Assembly (NCBI GenBank): GCA_944989445.1
Contig: CALYLW010000012.1
Span: 3,249,001 to 3,313,000 of the forward strand
Reading direction: 5' to 3'
Source of the DNA: Ampullaceana balthica
Taxonomy: Eukaryota > Mollusca > Gastropoda > Lymnaeidae
DNA length: 64,000 nt
The position numbers and the translations under genes were made by a program. The notes under the pieces are model-generated. The model was not told the DNA's origin, did no database searches, and was given only the letters and a program-made list of their open reading frames with translations. This document shows positions 1 through 13,620 of the stretch, piece by piece (within the stretch, counting starts at the first letter, position 1; each line of letters opens with the position of its first letter).

Positions 1-2074
1 ACAAAAAGAGAACGACCTTTCACCAAATGTTTTGGTGCGTGTCGTAGGAACAGAGAGAACGCGTGTGTCTGCAGAAGATCGTAGCTGGCGAGTGGGTGAG
101 TAGACCGACAAAAGTTCAGTAAGATACGATGGGCATGAGTCCATTACTTTTATTGTACATAAGAAAATTCATTAAATACAAAATTGCCTACATGGTTTCC
201 ATATGTTATGGATTGTAGGTCTAACTGCGTGGAGGTGGGGCATTTTAGGCCCAAAACAAACAAACACAAACATATGGACAAACACCAACGCTTATCAATT
301 GAAAACACTACACTAATTCATATTAAGACTGCTTGCTTATTCAATTTTCTTCAATGATTTAACTCCCCTTTTAAATTACCTCTATTTATTTTAACAAACA
401 CCTCATAAGCGCCGCCCAACGTTTTAATACAAGGTGATGAGGTCACGGGGTTTACTGGATTGGCACATTAAAGAAAATAGCAGACGGATAAGAGATGCTT
501 ATATAGAGATAAACTAAAAAATGCAATTTAATTATGGTAGATTCAATCGATCTGAAATTTTGATACAATGCATTGTCATCCAAGATCTATTTGAGGTCAA
601 ATTTTGAGCTCTAGGACCATCAGAAGTGGTTTATTTTTACGTTGGCAAATTTGAAAAATTGCGGACAGACACGAAAGCAAGTTAATAAAAACGTGGTAAA
701 AAAGGTGGGGGGGGGGAGCTCACACAATCTTGTCGGTGAGGCTGAGACATTGGCTGGCAGTCAGCAACGCGCACGCACACATACACACAAACATACACAC
801 ACAATTACTCAGATACACATTTTTATATAAGTATAAGCCATAATAAATTGCTTACGACCCCATCTTTTATGTAAACGTTTTACCCTCTACACTGATTTCT
901 AGAACATCCTATCTCACCAAGTGACCACCACCAAAACCGTAGATTTGACCCGAACCACACACTCCGTCCTCCACTGAGGCAGATTGACTATGTCCGTAGC
1001 ATCCAGAAACACATGTTTTCTTGTCTTCCAATGTAATTCCCCAGTAAATTTTTGTACCACTCTCGTTGCGCATCGTGCTGCGCTTTTATTTGCTGCTTTT
1101 CACTTGTCGTGCGCATTACCATGTACTGCACATAGCAGGACACATGTATAGAGAATGGAGTTTTCAACTTTCACATTGCCCCCCCCCCATCCCACAAACA
1201 CACTCTTTTCGCCTAATCCTTGGCAATGAGGAGGATACACCCTTCCTGATAACATAATTTGTGTTGAAATGCCAGATAATGAAACAGACTAAATACCTTA
1301 GTTTAAAGTACATGGGTCATAGACAAAGTAGGCTGAAAGTCAGTGCTTCTAAAAGTTTTATAATTGATTGTGGAACTTGTTTTTGTATTATATATGCACA
1401 AGCAAGTGGCCGAGTTTCCCCCAAAAGTTACGTTTTTATAAGACAAGGGCGGCTACTGAAGAAATACTTGCACAAAGAGTAAACATATCATATAGTCCAG
1501 TCAACAGTTAGTAACTGCCAAAGGGGAGTCACTCGTGAAATGAATGGGAACACTTCACCCCGACAATTTAACTCTACTGTGCTGACAGTTTTAACTGATA
1601 AGTTAGACATGAAACTTTCAATGTTATCCAAGCTCAGTTCCCCATTAAAAAAGCTTAGCATACGCCAGTGATTTGACTTGGACCGCCTCATATATTGTAC
1701 GGTTATATTCCCCCCAAACGTTGCAAACCACTTACCATTTTAAAAGAAGAAAAATGTCATTAACCTGCATGCTCCAGTTTAGAAAGCGGTTTCTCATGCC
1801 ATTCAAATTCAATGAAATTAATGACAGTATATTAATATTTTTTTTTAAAAAAAGGATTAATTTCCGGGTTTACCATATTTTGCAATAGACTGGTTTATTT
1901 TAAAAACAGTGGTGGGTTATCGTAATCGTTAACCATCCAAGAATCCATTTAATTAGAACTGAATTTTGGTTATTAAAGCAGCTGTTGTCCACTCCCCCCC
2001 TCCCCGCATAGGACTAGCCGCGTCAAAAATTGTCAACAAACGAACTTTATTCTTTATTGCATTAGCGCCACTTA
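1..2074. other. No gene recognised
   Basis: AT-rich, short poly-C/poly-G and CA runs, and one diverged repeat copy (515-660). Short open frames have no recognisable domains. Confidence 0.6.
515..660. repeat. Diverged copy of the 24-kb dispersed repeat
   Basis: CGATCTGAAATTTTGATACA then ATGCATTGT, and further AAATTTTGAGCTC ... AGAAGTGGTT, align with 24124-24240. Confidence 0.6.
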
Positions 2075-2294
2075 GGGGCCGTCCATAAATGACGTCACGC
2101 GATTTTGGCCGATTTTTTTTTACCTCGTCACGCGTCGTCACAACAAATTAGCCCCCCCCTCTAACAAACGTCACAAAGCTTTGACCCCCCCCCCAAAAAA
2201 AAACACCTTATTTTCTATTTGAAAACAATTATGTTTCAAATCACCCGCGTGAAGCATTTTTAAAAACGTTTAACCGGCCTCCAGAAAACATCCT

Positions 2295-2517
2295 TAAAAA
2301 AAAAGTAAGTCCCATAACCCGAAGGTCGTAGGGGATCCCTAATGTTTCCATTAGAGCTTTCTTGGGGCTTGTGGGTTCCCCAGTTCCCTTCCAGGGGTCA
2401 GCGGAGGACTTTCTTAGTTCTTAGCGTATCTTTTATATTGTGGCTTTGCGTGGGCTCGATCCCACGACCCTCAGCTTTGGGGCGAGCGCACTACTGACTT
2501 CGCTACCCAGCCGCTTA
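2295..2517 (-). mobile_element. tRNA-derived SINE, copy 1
   Basis: Minus strand: a tRNA-like head beginning GGCTGGGTAGCGAAGTC with a B-box-like GGGATCGAGCC, then a body ending CCCCTACGACC ... GGTTATGGGAC and a T-rich tail. The body matches the copy at 16.1 kb over roughly 220 bp. Confidence 0.7.
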
Positions 2518-3653
2518 GATTATACTTTATTTTAATGCATACAAATTAAACATTGACTATTAAAAATATATTAATCATTACGGTTAACGTCTTTATTTAG
2601 AACAACAATTATTTTAAAATAATATATTTAAAATGTATTTTTTAAAAATCCCTCAATTGACTGACGGGAATCCCATGAGAATGAGGTCGGCGAACAGGGG
2701 TAAATTACCTCATCTGGGGTCAAAAGGGAATTCTTGGGGGGTAATGCAGACACATTTGGGACATATAACATCCATTACAATCCACTAGATATATTAAAAT
2801 ACGTCTTGTGTACGTGTACGCTTGGAACATATGCCCATTATTGAACAGGTTCCTTCCAGAAAATGCATTATTTAAACTTTGACAAATATGTAGATTTCTT
2901 ACCTACGTACCATACGAAGACACCTAAATCCACCCTACTTTCATTTATATTGACAGTATTGACACGAGTGACAATAATCTTAATCCACATGACTTGACTG
3001 TTTGAAGGATCCTTTCTGTAATATTTAAATTTAATGCCTTAAAAGCTGAGCTAAGAAGAAAAGTTGTTTTGTGCTCCTCTCGAATTGCGATGTCAAGAAT
3101 TTGATGCATTCAATAAAGTTCATGAATACTTGACTAATTTTAAATGGGCTCATTTATATCTAGAATGGGTCAGGGGCGTTTGACCAAAACCAATCGAAAA
3201 ATTATATCAAACTTTAAACGTTTATAATTCTATCAAATAGATTCCCTCCCCCACCCCTTTTAAAGAAAAGAGATATTCCGTGTCGTTTTGACTTAAAATG
3301 TTTACACATAATCCTATTCAGATCATTTTTAGACACTTGTCATGCTTGTAAAACTCACCAGTTGCATTTTCGTGTGGGAGGGGGGGGGGTTCTAACAACG
3401 CTCCTCCAAATCCCCGAATCATGTGGGCAGGACCTCGAGCCTGGGGAGGGAGGTAACGCACACTTAAACTTGTATATTTTGGGGTAACGGGCAAAAAAGT
3501 TCACCGACTCCTGCCGTGAGAGAACCAAACGGAGCTGCGGTTACATCACAAATGCTTTGATTTCAACATCAAACGACGCAGGGTAACAATTTCATACGTT
3601 ATCTTGTGGGTTCTCAAACTTAAGGATTATAATTAGATTTAATTTGGTGACCC

Positions 3654-4048
3654 GTCAAAACGGCCCCAGACAAAACGGCCCCGACATAACGACCCCGCTC
3701 AATACGGCCTCAGACAAATTGTTATCATTTTCCAACAAAAACTTTTTTTTTCATTTTAAGCTTTTGTCAACTTTTTCACCCTTAAATAAAGTGGTAAAAT
3801 TGTAAAATTATATCTTGTGATGTTATTATGTTGTTTTTTGTCAACAAACAGCCGTGATTGGTACCATTTCGCGTAATTGCTATTAAATTCACTATTGTGA
3901 TGTCATTAATTTTGTTTATTATTAGCAAAACCTGACACTGAATAGGTGAGTAAAAATACGAATTTAATATTTGATTGGACATTTTACTTTTAGTCCATCT
4001 ATTAGTCCGGGGCCGTTGTGTGGGGGCCGTTGTGTGGGGGCCGTTATG
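3654..4048. mobile_element. Element with iterated AACGGCCCC / GGGGCCGTT ends
   Basis: At the left, AACGGCCCC-like motifs spaced about 15 bp recur four times (CAAAACGGCCCCAGAC, then GACAAAACGGCCCCGAC and so on). At the right, GGGGCCGTT recurs three times in inverse orientation. It lies inside copy A. Superfamily not assigned. Confidence 0.45.
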
Positions 4049-4390
4049 TGACGTCACATCTAAACTTGCAACTTTAAATAAAAGTTCCACTTAAATATTT
4101 CGTTTCTCACAATTTATTTTATGACGTTTTACATTGTTTCATGCGTGTTATGATATTAGAGTGCAACCTTACACTAAATAAATACTTAATGACAAAAAAG
4201 TGATTTGAAAATGCTCTTTTTCAAACAGAAAACCGCATTTTAAAAAAAAAGGGGGGGGGAGCTTTGTGACGTCATATTGGAAAAAAAAAGGGGGGGGGTC
4301 TAAGTTTTTATGACGACGCGTGATGAGGGGGGGGGGAGGAGGAGTGAAAAATCGGCCCAAACTTGCGTGACGTCATTTATGGACGGCCCC

Positions 4391-5312
4391 ATAGATGCGA
4401 TTTTATAAACAATAATTACTATAACAATAAGTCAGGCGTTAGCTGTGACTACATAATGAAACCAGATTTTTAAGGAAGACTTGTCAATACAAATATATAG
4501 AGCAGATAGACCCCAAAACCATTTCAAAAACAGTTTGAGCACTTAGGGTGGGTTTTATGAAAGTGGGATTGTGTTTTGAAGGTCTGTGGTTGCCAGTGCT
4601 TGGGAAGAAGGGTTCAAACTGTATTTTTGTTTACTTTGACAATAAAAAAAGCCTTTTTACATATGCGTTCAAACACTTTTTTTTCTTCAAAATTTTATAT
4701 TTTTTAATGTTATTTTTTTTTGGGGGGGGGAGGGTTGCGGGGAGGCTGGGGTTAAGTTAAAAAGCGGGAAGACAAACTGGCATTGTCTCTAGACCGTTCG
4801 TAAACATTTGGGAAGCCGCGGGGATCTCGCAGACTAACTCGGGATGATTGCTGTCAGCCCTGGCCAACAGCGACGCTCTGATTCCACGGGTTGGTTTTCA
4901 CGACGCGTGAGAGCCTGTATCTAGGTAATAATGAGGACAGAGGCGTCCTGAAGGCTTTCTCTCAGCTCAGGCGGGGAGAGCCAATTAGTGGACTCACGGG
5001 GAGTCAGTGCCTGAAACTTTAGAAGGCGAATTTATTTTTTTAAAAATATTTTATTATTATTTTCAAAAAAAATATATTTCTAAATAGAAATAAAAAGTCA
5101 AATGGATTGAATAGGCTATGGATTTACTTAGCTACATAGGCAAACAGTCAAGAATGTTTAAGAGAGTAACAAATCAGATTTAACCGTGAGTGGAGTTGAA
5201 AAACTCAGTAGATAGGCAGGTAACAAGATTTGGGGGTGGGGGGGGAGAGGAGAAATGAGTTATGTCAATAGATTCTAGTGGGCAGTTCAACTTGCTGTTT
5301 TCCAATACTTTT
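4391..5312. other. No gene recognised
   Basis: Unique-looking sequence with homopolymer tracts only. Confidence 0.6.
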
Positions 5313-5566
5313 CTCAGACTGTTGCACACTACGTGATAGAGGTCATTTCTCAGACTGTTGCACGCTACGTGATAGAGGTCATTTCTCAGACTGTTGCACG
5401 CTACGTGATAGAGGTCATTTCTCAGACTGTTGCACACTACGTGATAGAGGTCATTTCTCTCAGACTGTTGCACGCCACGTGATAGAGGTCATTTCTCAGA
5501 CTATTGCACACTACGTGATAGTGGTCATTTCTCAGACTGTTGCATACTACATCATAGAGGTCATTT
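5313..5566. repeat. 36-bp minisatellite, 7 copies
   Basis: Each unit starts CTCAGACTGTTGCACACTAC and continues GTGATAGAGGTCATTT. A CT insertion near 5459 shifts the last three copies by two bases. The unit length is a multiple of three, which explains long open frames on both strands; none looks coding. Confidence 0.93.
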
Positions 5567-5788
5567 CCACTAGATACAAATTGGATTGAAAATAAACTAA
5601 CAATACTGTTCGCCAAACGTTTTCTGTCAGCCATGTTTTCAATATCTTCAAATATTTGTTTGGCCATACACCAAAGACAAACGTTCATCAGCGGCGCTTA
5701 TTGAGCAAGACAGTTTCTTCTAAATTCGAAAAGAATCAAAATTGGTATGAAAATGAACGTTCATGACTCAATTATGCACGCATTTACG

Positions 5789-5790
<2 letters not shown>

Positions 5791-5863
<73 letters not shown>
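5791..5863. repeat. (AT)n microsatellite
   Basis: About 73 bases of alternating A and T. Confidence 0.98.
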
Positions 5864-5865
<2 letters not shown>

Positions 5866-7860
5866 ATTTGGCATTTAGCGTTTTTTATTATTCCTTGATG
5901 ACATCTAAATTACATGATCATTTCTCTAAAGTCATAAAACTGAGCCAGAAATACGTATAACAGCCCGATAACGACTCAGCGGTGTTAGATCGATCATAAA
6001 CTAAGCTTTACGGCCAGGAAAAGAAATAGGGGACTCTCCAGTTACATTTAAACAAGGGGGGGGGGAATCAATCGAAAATCAATCGAAATCCACATTAAAA
6101 TATCAAAATAACACACACACGATCTGCTTTCCAGTCATTTCTCTCTCAGTTGCCATGCGGGTGGGTCATCGGGGTGACAGGGCCTAATGTTCGAATTACC
6201 AATTCCAAATTGAACCTCGGTGCAGGTAGACGATGTACGTGAATAACAATAGCGCCACCGGCCCGGAGCGTGTCACCGCTAATCACAATGGAATGGTACG
6301 ACTGCAGCAGCTGCGTCCAACAAGGGTTGAACGAATTAAACACGGAGCGGCGGTGCACCCGCATGCACGATGAGAAAACAGATCGCAGGTTCGGGTGATT
6401 TATTGTTGCAACATTTTTGGATTAACAGTGGTGTGCTGATACAGCAAGCGCACCTCGGTGCGTACGTGATTCTCCGGAAATTGAACCTAAAGGGAAAAAA
6501 AAAGAAAAAAAAACTGTTGCAACATTGTAAACGACATAGGCCGCGATTACATATACTTAAGTTATACAATGTATATTATATCTCGATAGAATTTAACCCA
6601 GACGGCCCCCTCCCCTACCATAATAACGTAACAACGCAAATAAAAAAAATACATTTACAATCCAATCAGTCTGGACACCCCTTCGAACCCCCAGCCCCCC
6701 CCCCTTTTCACACCAGTGGCAGCGCCCCAAGTGTAAACGCGTCGCGGAGAGGTGTAATGAGATCGTAAACCGTATACTCCCAATATCATCACGGCCCGGG
6801 GTCGATGGCACGGGAACTCACGCTGGTCGCTAACACCGACAACACCTGCGGACAGATGTCAAAGTCACGGCCGGTGGGTGGTCGGGTTTGATTCGTACCC
6901 AACATATCGGTGGTTTCCCGAGGTCCAGACCAGTGGTTGCCGAAGTCGAGGTCAGTTTTTAAGAGGACGATCGAAGCCACGCAGACCAGATGCGACGGAG
7001 GAACTACCGTAATTTACTTAAAATTTTATTTTCGTTTTTGTCGGGATAAGTGTGAGCCCCTTGATTGCACGGGGGGTGGGGGTGGGGTGGGGGGGAGGTT
7101 AAAAGTTCTATATTAGTAATGCTGAATTCGTGTTCTAAAACAAAGTGAACAAATGATGTAGCACTCGAATTAGAGAATATATCATATCATTCATTACAAA
7201 TAAATTTGACGGACATTGCGATAACGCTGCATCCTCAACAACAAATTGATGTGAAATAAAAACAAAAGAAGAAAAAGAAACTAGATAATTGATATTATTG
7301 CGTATTATGAAATTCTAAAACAGCTCAGGCGTAAAAACTGGGACGTTAATATATTAATATAGTTCAGATGCGTTAAAAAAAATGTCAGCGATGGCATATC
7401 GGGAACAGTTGGCGGCCCCCCGGGGGGGGGGAAGCATCACTAATTGGAATTTTTATATAGATAAAATACATAACTCGAGAGCCTGTTTAGTCAACGAACT
7501 ATAGAAGATAAAAAATGCATGCATTGTTCACGTTATAAATTAAACATGTAGCTTTTTTTAAAGGCGGTAATTTGGTTGTCATTGTTTGGCGGGTTATATT
7601 TTTAGTAAAGTCTTGTCATTTCATGGCGGAAATCTATTAATACAAATATCCGGGATATTCAGGTGGAACAAACTGATGGAGATATTAATAAAATACCTAG
7701 ATATTTTCCTTGGACTTATCTCAATAAATATTTGTTAAGTATCCGTTAATTTGAGTTAGCTTGGTGGACAACATAATTATACTTTTAACTAAGTTTGAGA
7801 AAATATTTCATATTTCACTTCCATATTTAATCAGAAAAAAACAACAACATTGTTTCACGA
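5864..7860. other. No gene recognised
   Basis: The stretch 6130-7000 is GC-richer than its surroundings and has overlapping open frames on both strands, but none has a recognisable domain. G/C homopolymers occur at 6055, 6690, 7068 and 7419. Confidence 0.55.
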
Positions 7861-9084
7861 AAATCTTGTAAAACAAGTAATACAAACTCGAATGAGTATT
7901 TAAACGCGATTTCCAACAAAGAATTTCCGATTTCTTTTTTCAAGGGAAATCATTCTAGATTACATTAAAAAGTAATTTCAAATCAGTAATTCTGAAAGTA
8001 AACAAAAAATGACGTCATATCCCCTCACGCTACATCACACCAAAAATGTGTCAATATAATGCGCACCGCGCACCAATCTAACTAACATTAGCATTCATAA
8101 AGCGGGAAAACCCCATTAACTATGATTCTAGATTACATTAAAAGTTATTTCAAACAATAATTATGAAAGTAAACAAAACAATTGCTATCTACAAATTGCT
8201 GCTAAAATTACGGAAGTAATCCGTAAAGAGATTTTTTCAAAAATTCCTTCTCCAACATTGTTCTAAATATTATTAGCTATCGTTTGGCTTTGTTTCAAGA
8301 CGATAGCTGTTATGGTTGGCTATAAATTAACAAAATTACTCATATTTTTTCGTTTTTAAAAAAATATTTTTTCCCAGGAAATCCAGTAAACCTTTTCGGT
8401 AATTTTTTTTGGTCGTTGCACATCCTTGGGACCTCCTTAGCATATTTGAAATAGACCCGAACCCTCTATCTGGTATGGTTCAGGAGGAGTTGCAGGATCA
8501 AGCGTTACAGACATTTCAAATATATAAACGCAATTTTTCCCATGGGAAATTGCGTTAAAAACACATAACGTAATGAGATAAAAACATTTCCGATCTGAGA
8601 AAAGACACGCCATGTTCTTATAATTTTACTATTTTACGATGCAACAATGTGTATCTTAAAGTAAATGTAAAGATCAGTTTTTTTTAATGCCCACATTTGT
8701 AAGGAAGAAAAATATTTAAACAACTGACCCTTAAGTCGAGCTTAAAATGATTTTTAACGTTTTATTACAATTTAATTGTGGTAATAGTCGTTAACTCAGG
8801 AAAACTGAATCCATTGAGTGAAAAGTGACTTAGTTTCAAATACAATCAGACGCATAACATCTAGAAACGGAATGGGCGAACTTGTTTGCCTGATACCCCT
8901 AAATATAAAATTTTATGTTGTCGTTACCCCCCGACGGAGCGGATTTTATATGCCCCCAATGAATCTGTATTACGAAAAACTCCTCCTTTTAACCCAAATG
9001 AGGTTTTAAAAAAAATACCCCTGTTCGCCGACCACTATTAATATAGAAAAACAATTTTAAGCAGAAAAAAAGTATTTTAAAAAA

Positions 9085-9202
9085 GACAAACAATATAAAT
9101 AAAACCAGACATATCCTTGTACACATTGCTGCAGTGTGCTCAGAGACAAATAATATAAATAAAACCAGACATATCTTTGTACACATTGCTGCATTGTGCT
9201 CA
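9085..9202. repeat. 60-bp tandem duplication
   Basis: Two copies of ATATAAATAAAACCAGACAT ... TTGTACACATTGCTGCA ... GTGTGCTCAG. Confidence 0.85.
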
Positions 9203-9363
9203 GTTTGAGACCTCATCCAAATTTCTGATCATGATCCTGCAAATTATGTTGATTAAGGGAGATATTGATATACAAAACAAGTAATAAAAACTCGAATGAG
9301 TATTTAAAAACAATTTCAAAAAAATAATTTAAAAATCCGATTTTTTATTCCAGAGAAATCATT

Positions 9364-9638
9364 ATTGAGCTTGAACTATCCCCTTAACCCATCGTTGGGT
9401 CGGTGGGGCATCATCGTGAACTGCACACTATCTCACGCCATTTGTTCCGGTCCTGTGCTGCCTTTTGAGAGTCGCTGAATGACAGGCCGGTCCACTCCTT
9501 GATATTGTCTTCCCATCTCTTCCTTTGTCTGCCTCTTTTCCTTCCTCCCTGGACTGTGCCTTGCAATATAGTCTTTGCGAGACCTCCAGATCTTGTCACG
9601 TGTCCGCACCATCGTAGTTTCCTCTTCTTAATTGAGGT
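9364..9638 (-). mobile_element. 5'-truncated non-LTR retrotransposon fragment with 11-bp target-site duplication
   Basis: The minus strand translates to RKLRWCGHVTRSGGLAKTIL, then a Lys/Arg-rich stretch with RWEDNIKEWTGLSF and DRNKWREIVCSS. This is the C-terminal tail commonly seen in LINE endonuclease-reverse transcriptase polyproteins. It ends in stops near 9411. The flanks carry GAGAAATCATT at 9353-9363 and 9639-9649. Confidence 0.8.
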
Positions 9639-9750
9639 GAGAAATCATTCTAGATTACATTAAAGTCGATTCAAAGCAGCAATTCTGAAAGTAAACACAA
9701 TATGACGTCATATCCCCTCAGGCTACATCCCATGGGAAATTGCGTTAAAA

Positions 9751-10892
9751 ATGTGATAAAAGACAAAGTATATTGTTGCTACCATTTCATTTGATTTGGT
9801 TAACATTTTAGAAAAGGCACCTTTACAAAAATTGATAACTGCGAGGACATTTTATGAGAACTAAAAAAGTTTGAGTAAACTACGCTTAAAACTCAAGCTT
9901 CCTGTTACGGTCTAAAATTTCGGAAATCGTTGAAAGAAATATGTTAAAAAAAATAAATAAATGTAATCTTGATGGAGATAAAGTTTACGGATGGACTAAT
10001 TACTCTCTTTATTTGTTAAGATATAGTAAATCTTGAACTGAATGTGTATATAATAATGCGACTCTTCATTAAAAATAAATCACAGTTCTGCGTACAGTAA
10101 ACACGCACGGCGTCCCCCACTCAAATAAACAGATCAGCGCACCAATAAAGAACGCCGCCACCCATCACTGAACGGCTCCTATCCCCATCAACATACTACC
10201 AATCACAGCCAATGAAAAAAAAGTGATGCACGCTCAAACGGCCGAGAAACGAGGGCTCTCAACTCTCAACGTATTTGTTCGGCTCTCTGTGTGTCAGCAG
10301 AGATGGTTTCATTAACTATTCCAGAAATGGGGAGGGGGGGGGGATGGAGCATACTGAGGGCAATTAGCCGTAGAATATCTTGTCTCTACTGGAGAAGATA
10401 TATTTTATAAGAAGAAATAATTTTGTAAATCTATTTTATATTCGTTGTGTTATACACGTAAAGCTTGCATTAAAACTCATTATAATATTATATGATATTA
10501 CTAGTTAAACATCGAACTTTGTAATTTCTTTTGCATTAAAAAAAAAGTGTTTTTACCATTTTAAGATGTTCTGAAATAAGATGTAATAAATTGTTTCCCT
10601 ACATAATTTCAAACCATATAAATTTCAATATCTCGATTTCCAGATTTCCCCGAAGTTTACACCAGAAATGGCTAGGTTAGTGTCCTTAATTAAAGAAGAA
10701 ATAGGAGACATAAAGGGCTACTAACACCGTCATGTGTGTGGGATACATGTTTGAGATCAATTGTACCACGCCAAACGCCAGGTGTTCATCGAAAAGTCCC
10801 GAACAACTCTGAAGTAACGTGAGGAGAGCAAGATAAAGAGTTTTTATTTTTTTTAAAAGGGTAGTTGTATGGTCGAGGAGATGATGAGAGAC

Positions 10893-10974
<82 letters not shown>

Positions 10975-13547
10975 AGGGGTTAAAGACGTAAATAGGACTA
11001 CAAACAAGCCATGCACCAGTTAAAACTTGGAGGAAGTGAGTGTTCACTTTACATAGTGAAGAATTTCATCTCACGTGCCCAGGTGTTATGCAACTCAAGA
11101 GTAAAAAGTGGGTCTCGAGCCTAGGAAATGGCAGATGACGCAAACATGGGATTTGTACAAAAAAATGAAACATTTATCACAAAGTTAATAATCCGATTTA
11201 GTTCTACTATTTCATTTACCTTCAAAACTAAATTTTCCATCAAAATTGGTGAAAGGATATTTCATCAAAATTTGCAATGCGGATAAACAGGAAGTTCTTA
11301 TTTAAATGTTTTAGTAACATTTCAAAACTAAATTCTATTTTGGCGTCAAAAAAAGTCACAAACACTTAATATTATGAGACTATATTCCCATAACGGATTT
11401 ATTACGCAAGACATAATGCCCTGATGCTACACATATAAACTTGATGCCACACACAGATGCTCGAAATCACAGTTGCTGTTCTTGACAATGCTCATCGCTT
11501 TATATACACATTGTGAAATTGCAAACTTGTAATAAATGAAGATTGAGATAACAAAGTAAACTCTGACTGTGCACAATGGCGGGTAACAATTGAGATGAGA
11601 AAGACGCATGAAAATTATTGTCAATTGTGAGTGTGTGTGTGTCTGTGTGTGCGTGTGTGTTGTGGTCCACTGTTTAATGTTACAGGATGTACATGTCAAG
11701 TTTTAATCACTTATTTGAAGAAAGGCTTCGAGCATTCACACCGAGTTCAGATCTGAATTACTCAAAGTTAAAACGATCCAATTTGTGATCAATATTATGT
11801 CAGATAAAAACTCTTACGCTCTTAATAATTGTTTTTTCAAAATTTTCGAAAACAATCAAAAACTATCTGTACCCATAATTACTGTTATGAATTATGATAA
11901 CACTAGCGTATCAACTGTCAAAAAATAATTGTAGTTTTCAAAATAAATACACATCAGTTTAAAAAATAACGTAATACAGTACTTTCATTTATTTATTTTT
12001 ATTTGATTAATTTATTATAATATTGAACAATTTTATGCGGAACGTTCGAAAAGTGTTATTTTTGGTGCAGTAATTTGGTGCGCTGCTTTCTAAAATTAGA
12101 AAAGCATTACATTACAACCATACAGACGACGGGAATTATGTATATTGATTCATACAGTTCACTATGGCAAGGGTCAAATTTTGGCGGGGCCGTTAAACTT
12201 TTTATACACCAAACAATCGGACCTTAAAACAAAGTAAGCTTCGTGATAGCCAGCTGGACCTGTTTGGTCACAATTAGACACGTTGTACTGGGTCTTATTT
12301 ATCAGCATATTTCCCACAATTTTCAATTTCTTCACAACGAACATTTCTATTATCTTTGTTCGTAGTACCAAATTGACAGTTCCCGGATTAAAATTTCAAC
12401 GGGCCGCAATATGCCTGCAGTACGTGGGTTGCACAATCTCTCTCGCCACATCTAGAACACGTTAAGATAAGTCACTAGAGAAAATACAGTTACATAATAA
12501 GAGATTGTTTACCGACCACACACCCACGCGTACACACTGAAAGAACGCGCCGATGGATTAGAAACACTCGGTGAGACTATACCATATGAGGCACGTTGAC
12601 TTCTAGGATGACATAAAGTGGTGCAGAGACACTCGGACCAAGCTCAGCAACATCTTCCCCCGTCACCAGACATCTTAGAATATTGCATAGCCCCAACTGT
12701 AACTACTACCAACGTATCGACGCGTTACCTTTTGTTGGAATACTGCCACCAACAACATAGAAGAATAACTCGGCCGTTAATTCCACGCACCTCATTCTCT
12801 CTGACTCTTATTTTTAAATCTCACATTAATTCCTTTTCTTCGGTCTTAAAAAGAATTATTTACTCCCCCCCTCTCCTCGCCCCCCCCTTCTTCTCTTCCA
12901 ACAGCTATGATGATTCAGAGGCCCCCCAAACAAAACATTTTTCACGAAGCGGAAAAACCCGAAGCCTCGGTCGAAACCCGAGATTTGCCTGGCTGCAAAC
13001 TGTTTGCTCTGCTGAGCTCGGGATATTTCGTTTGTTATTACTAAACACCAATTGATTTCTCTCTGCTCAGCATCATCCTACTTCGGTTCACTTCTTTTAT
13101 ATTGACGTGTCTCTGCCACTGACTCGCGCTTCTCCTCCTCCACCCGAGGATTTGAGGAGGCCAGTGGTCCAGAAGATTTGCTTTATATCAAGTTTTTAAC
13201 TTATGTATTGAACAGAGTCGAGGGGGAAAAATTTGATCAATTTAGCAAGCTGTGATTATGGTAATTCAATGGGACGGACATTAAGGCAGTGACGGGTGGA
13301 GGGTAACAACAACTCCAAGGGTGGGGGGGGGCGAAAGAGGATGGAATTGCAGGGAAGCCTTTAAATTAAAACGGCGTGTCTACTTTGTCATAGTGCATTG
13401 TTTAAAGTCAAAAAGTTAATTAACAAATAAATGAATTAAAAAAATATTAACAGAAAAGGTTTTAAAAGGAAAACCACTCAAGTGCACATGAAACAATATT
13501 TTCCTTTTTACAAACTCCCTCCACTGGATGGTACTAGATTCTAGATC
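9751..13547. other. No gene recognised
   Basis: Contains the (GA)n tract and a GC-richer segment 10090-10300 with several CCAAT motifs (for example CCAATCACAGCCAATG near 10199-10214), which might be promoter-like. Nothing further supported. Confidence 0.5.
10895..10969. repeat. (GA)n microsatellite
   Basis: About 75 bases of uninterrupted GA. The reverse strand reads as poly Ser-Leu, which is an artefact. Confidence 0.98.
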
Positions 13548-13620
13548 AACGGTGGCCAGACCGCGGCTCGCGAGCCGCATGCGGCTCTTCTGTGTTCAGA
13601 TTGCGACCCGCGTACAATTT
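13548..13620. mobile_element. hAT-like terminal sequence, relic
   Basis: GGTGGCCAGACCGCGGCTCG continuing CGAGCCGCATGCGGCTC resembles the GC-rich ends of hAT-Charlie-type elements. A possible partner end (ACCACCGCTG) lies near 14147-14156, but the flanking 8-mers do not match convincingly. Confidence 0.4.

Larger units (their letters stand above)
2075..4390. mobile_element. Copy A of a long-inverted-repeat DNA element (or two opposed copies)
   Basis: The left end reads GGGGCCGTCCATAAATGACG and the right end is its reverse complement. Homology continues inward about 170-190 bp on each side, through poly-C/poly-G tracts to TTTCAAATCAC. The interior contains a SINE (2295-2517) and a region of repeated GGCCGTT motifs (3654-4048). 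I could not define a target-site duplication, so it may instead be two separate opposed insertions. Confidence 0.6.
7861..9750. repeat. Dispersed repeat family, three or more partial copies
   Basis: The string CATTCTAGATTACATTAAA followed by TCTGAAAGTAAACA-like sequence occurs near 7950, 8123 and 9647. ACTCGAATGAGTATTTAAA occurs near 7887 and 9291. CCCATGGGAAATTGCGTTAA occurs near 8540 and 9729. A 60-bp tandem duplication lies at 9085-9202. No coding sequence recognised apart from the inserted LINE fragment. Confidence 0.7.

Noticed and set aside
5180..5688. Repetitive open frames on both strands
   Set aside because: They are produced by the 36-bp minisatellite, whose unit is a multiple of three.
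10090..10300. CCAAT-rich segment as a promoter
   Set aside because: CCAAT motifs alone, with no downstream exon, initiator or donor that I can support.
10786..11047. Poly Ser-Leu frames
   Set aside because: Translation of a (GA)n microsatellite.
12618..13055. 145-codon open frame on the plus strand
   Set aside because: Low-complexity Ser/Pro/Phe-rich composition, poly-C tracts, no recognisable domain and no supporting splice or polyadenylation context.
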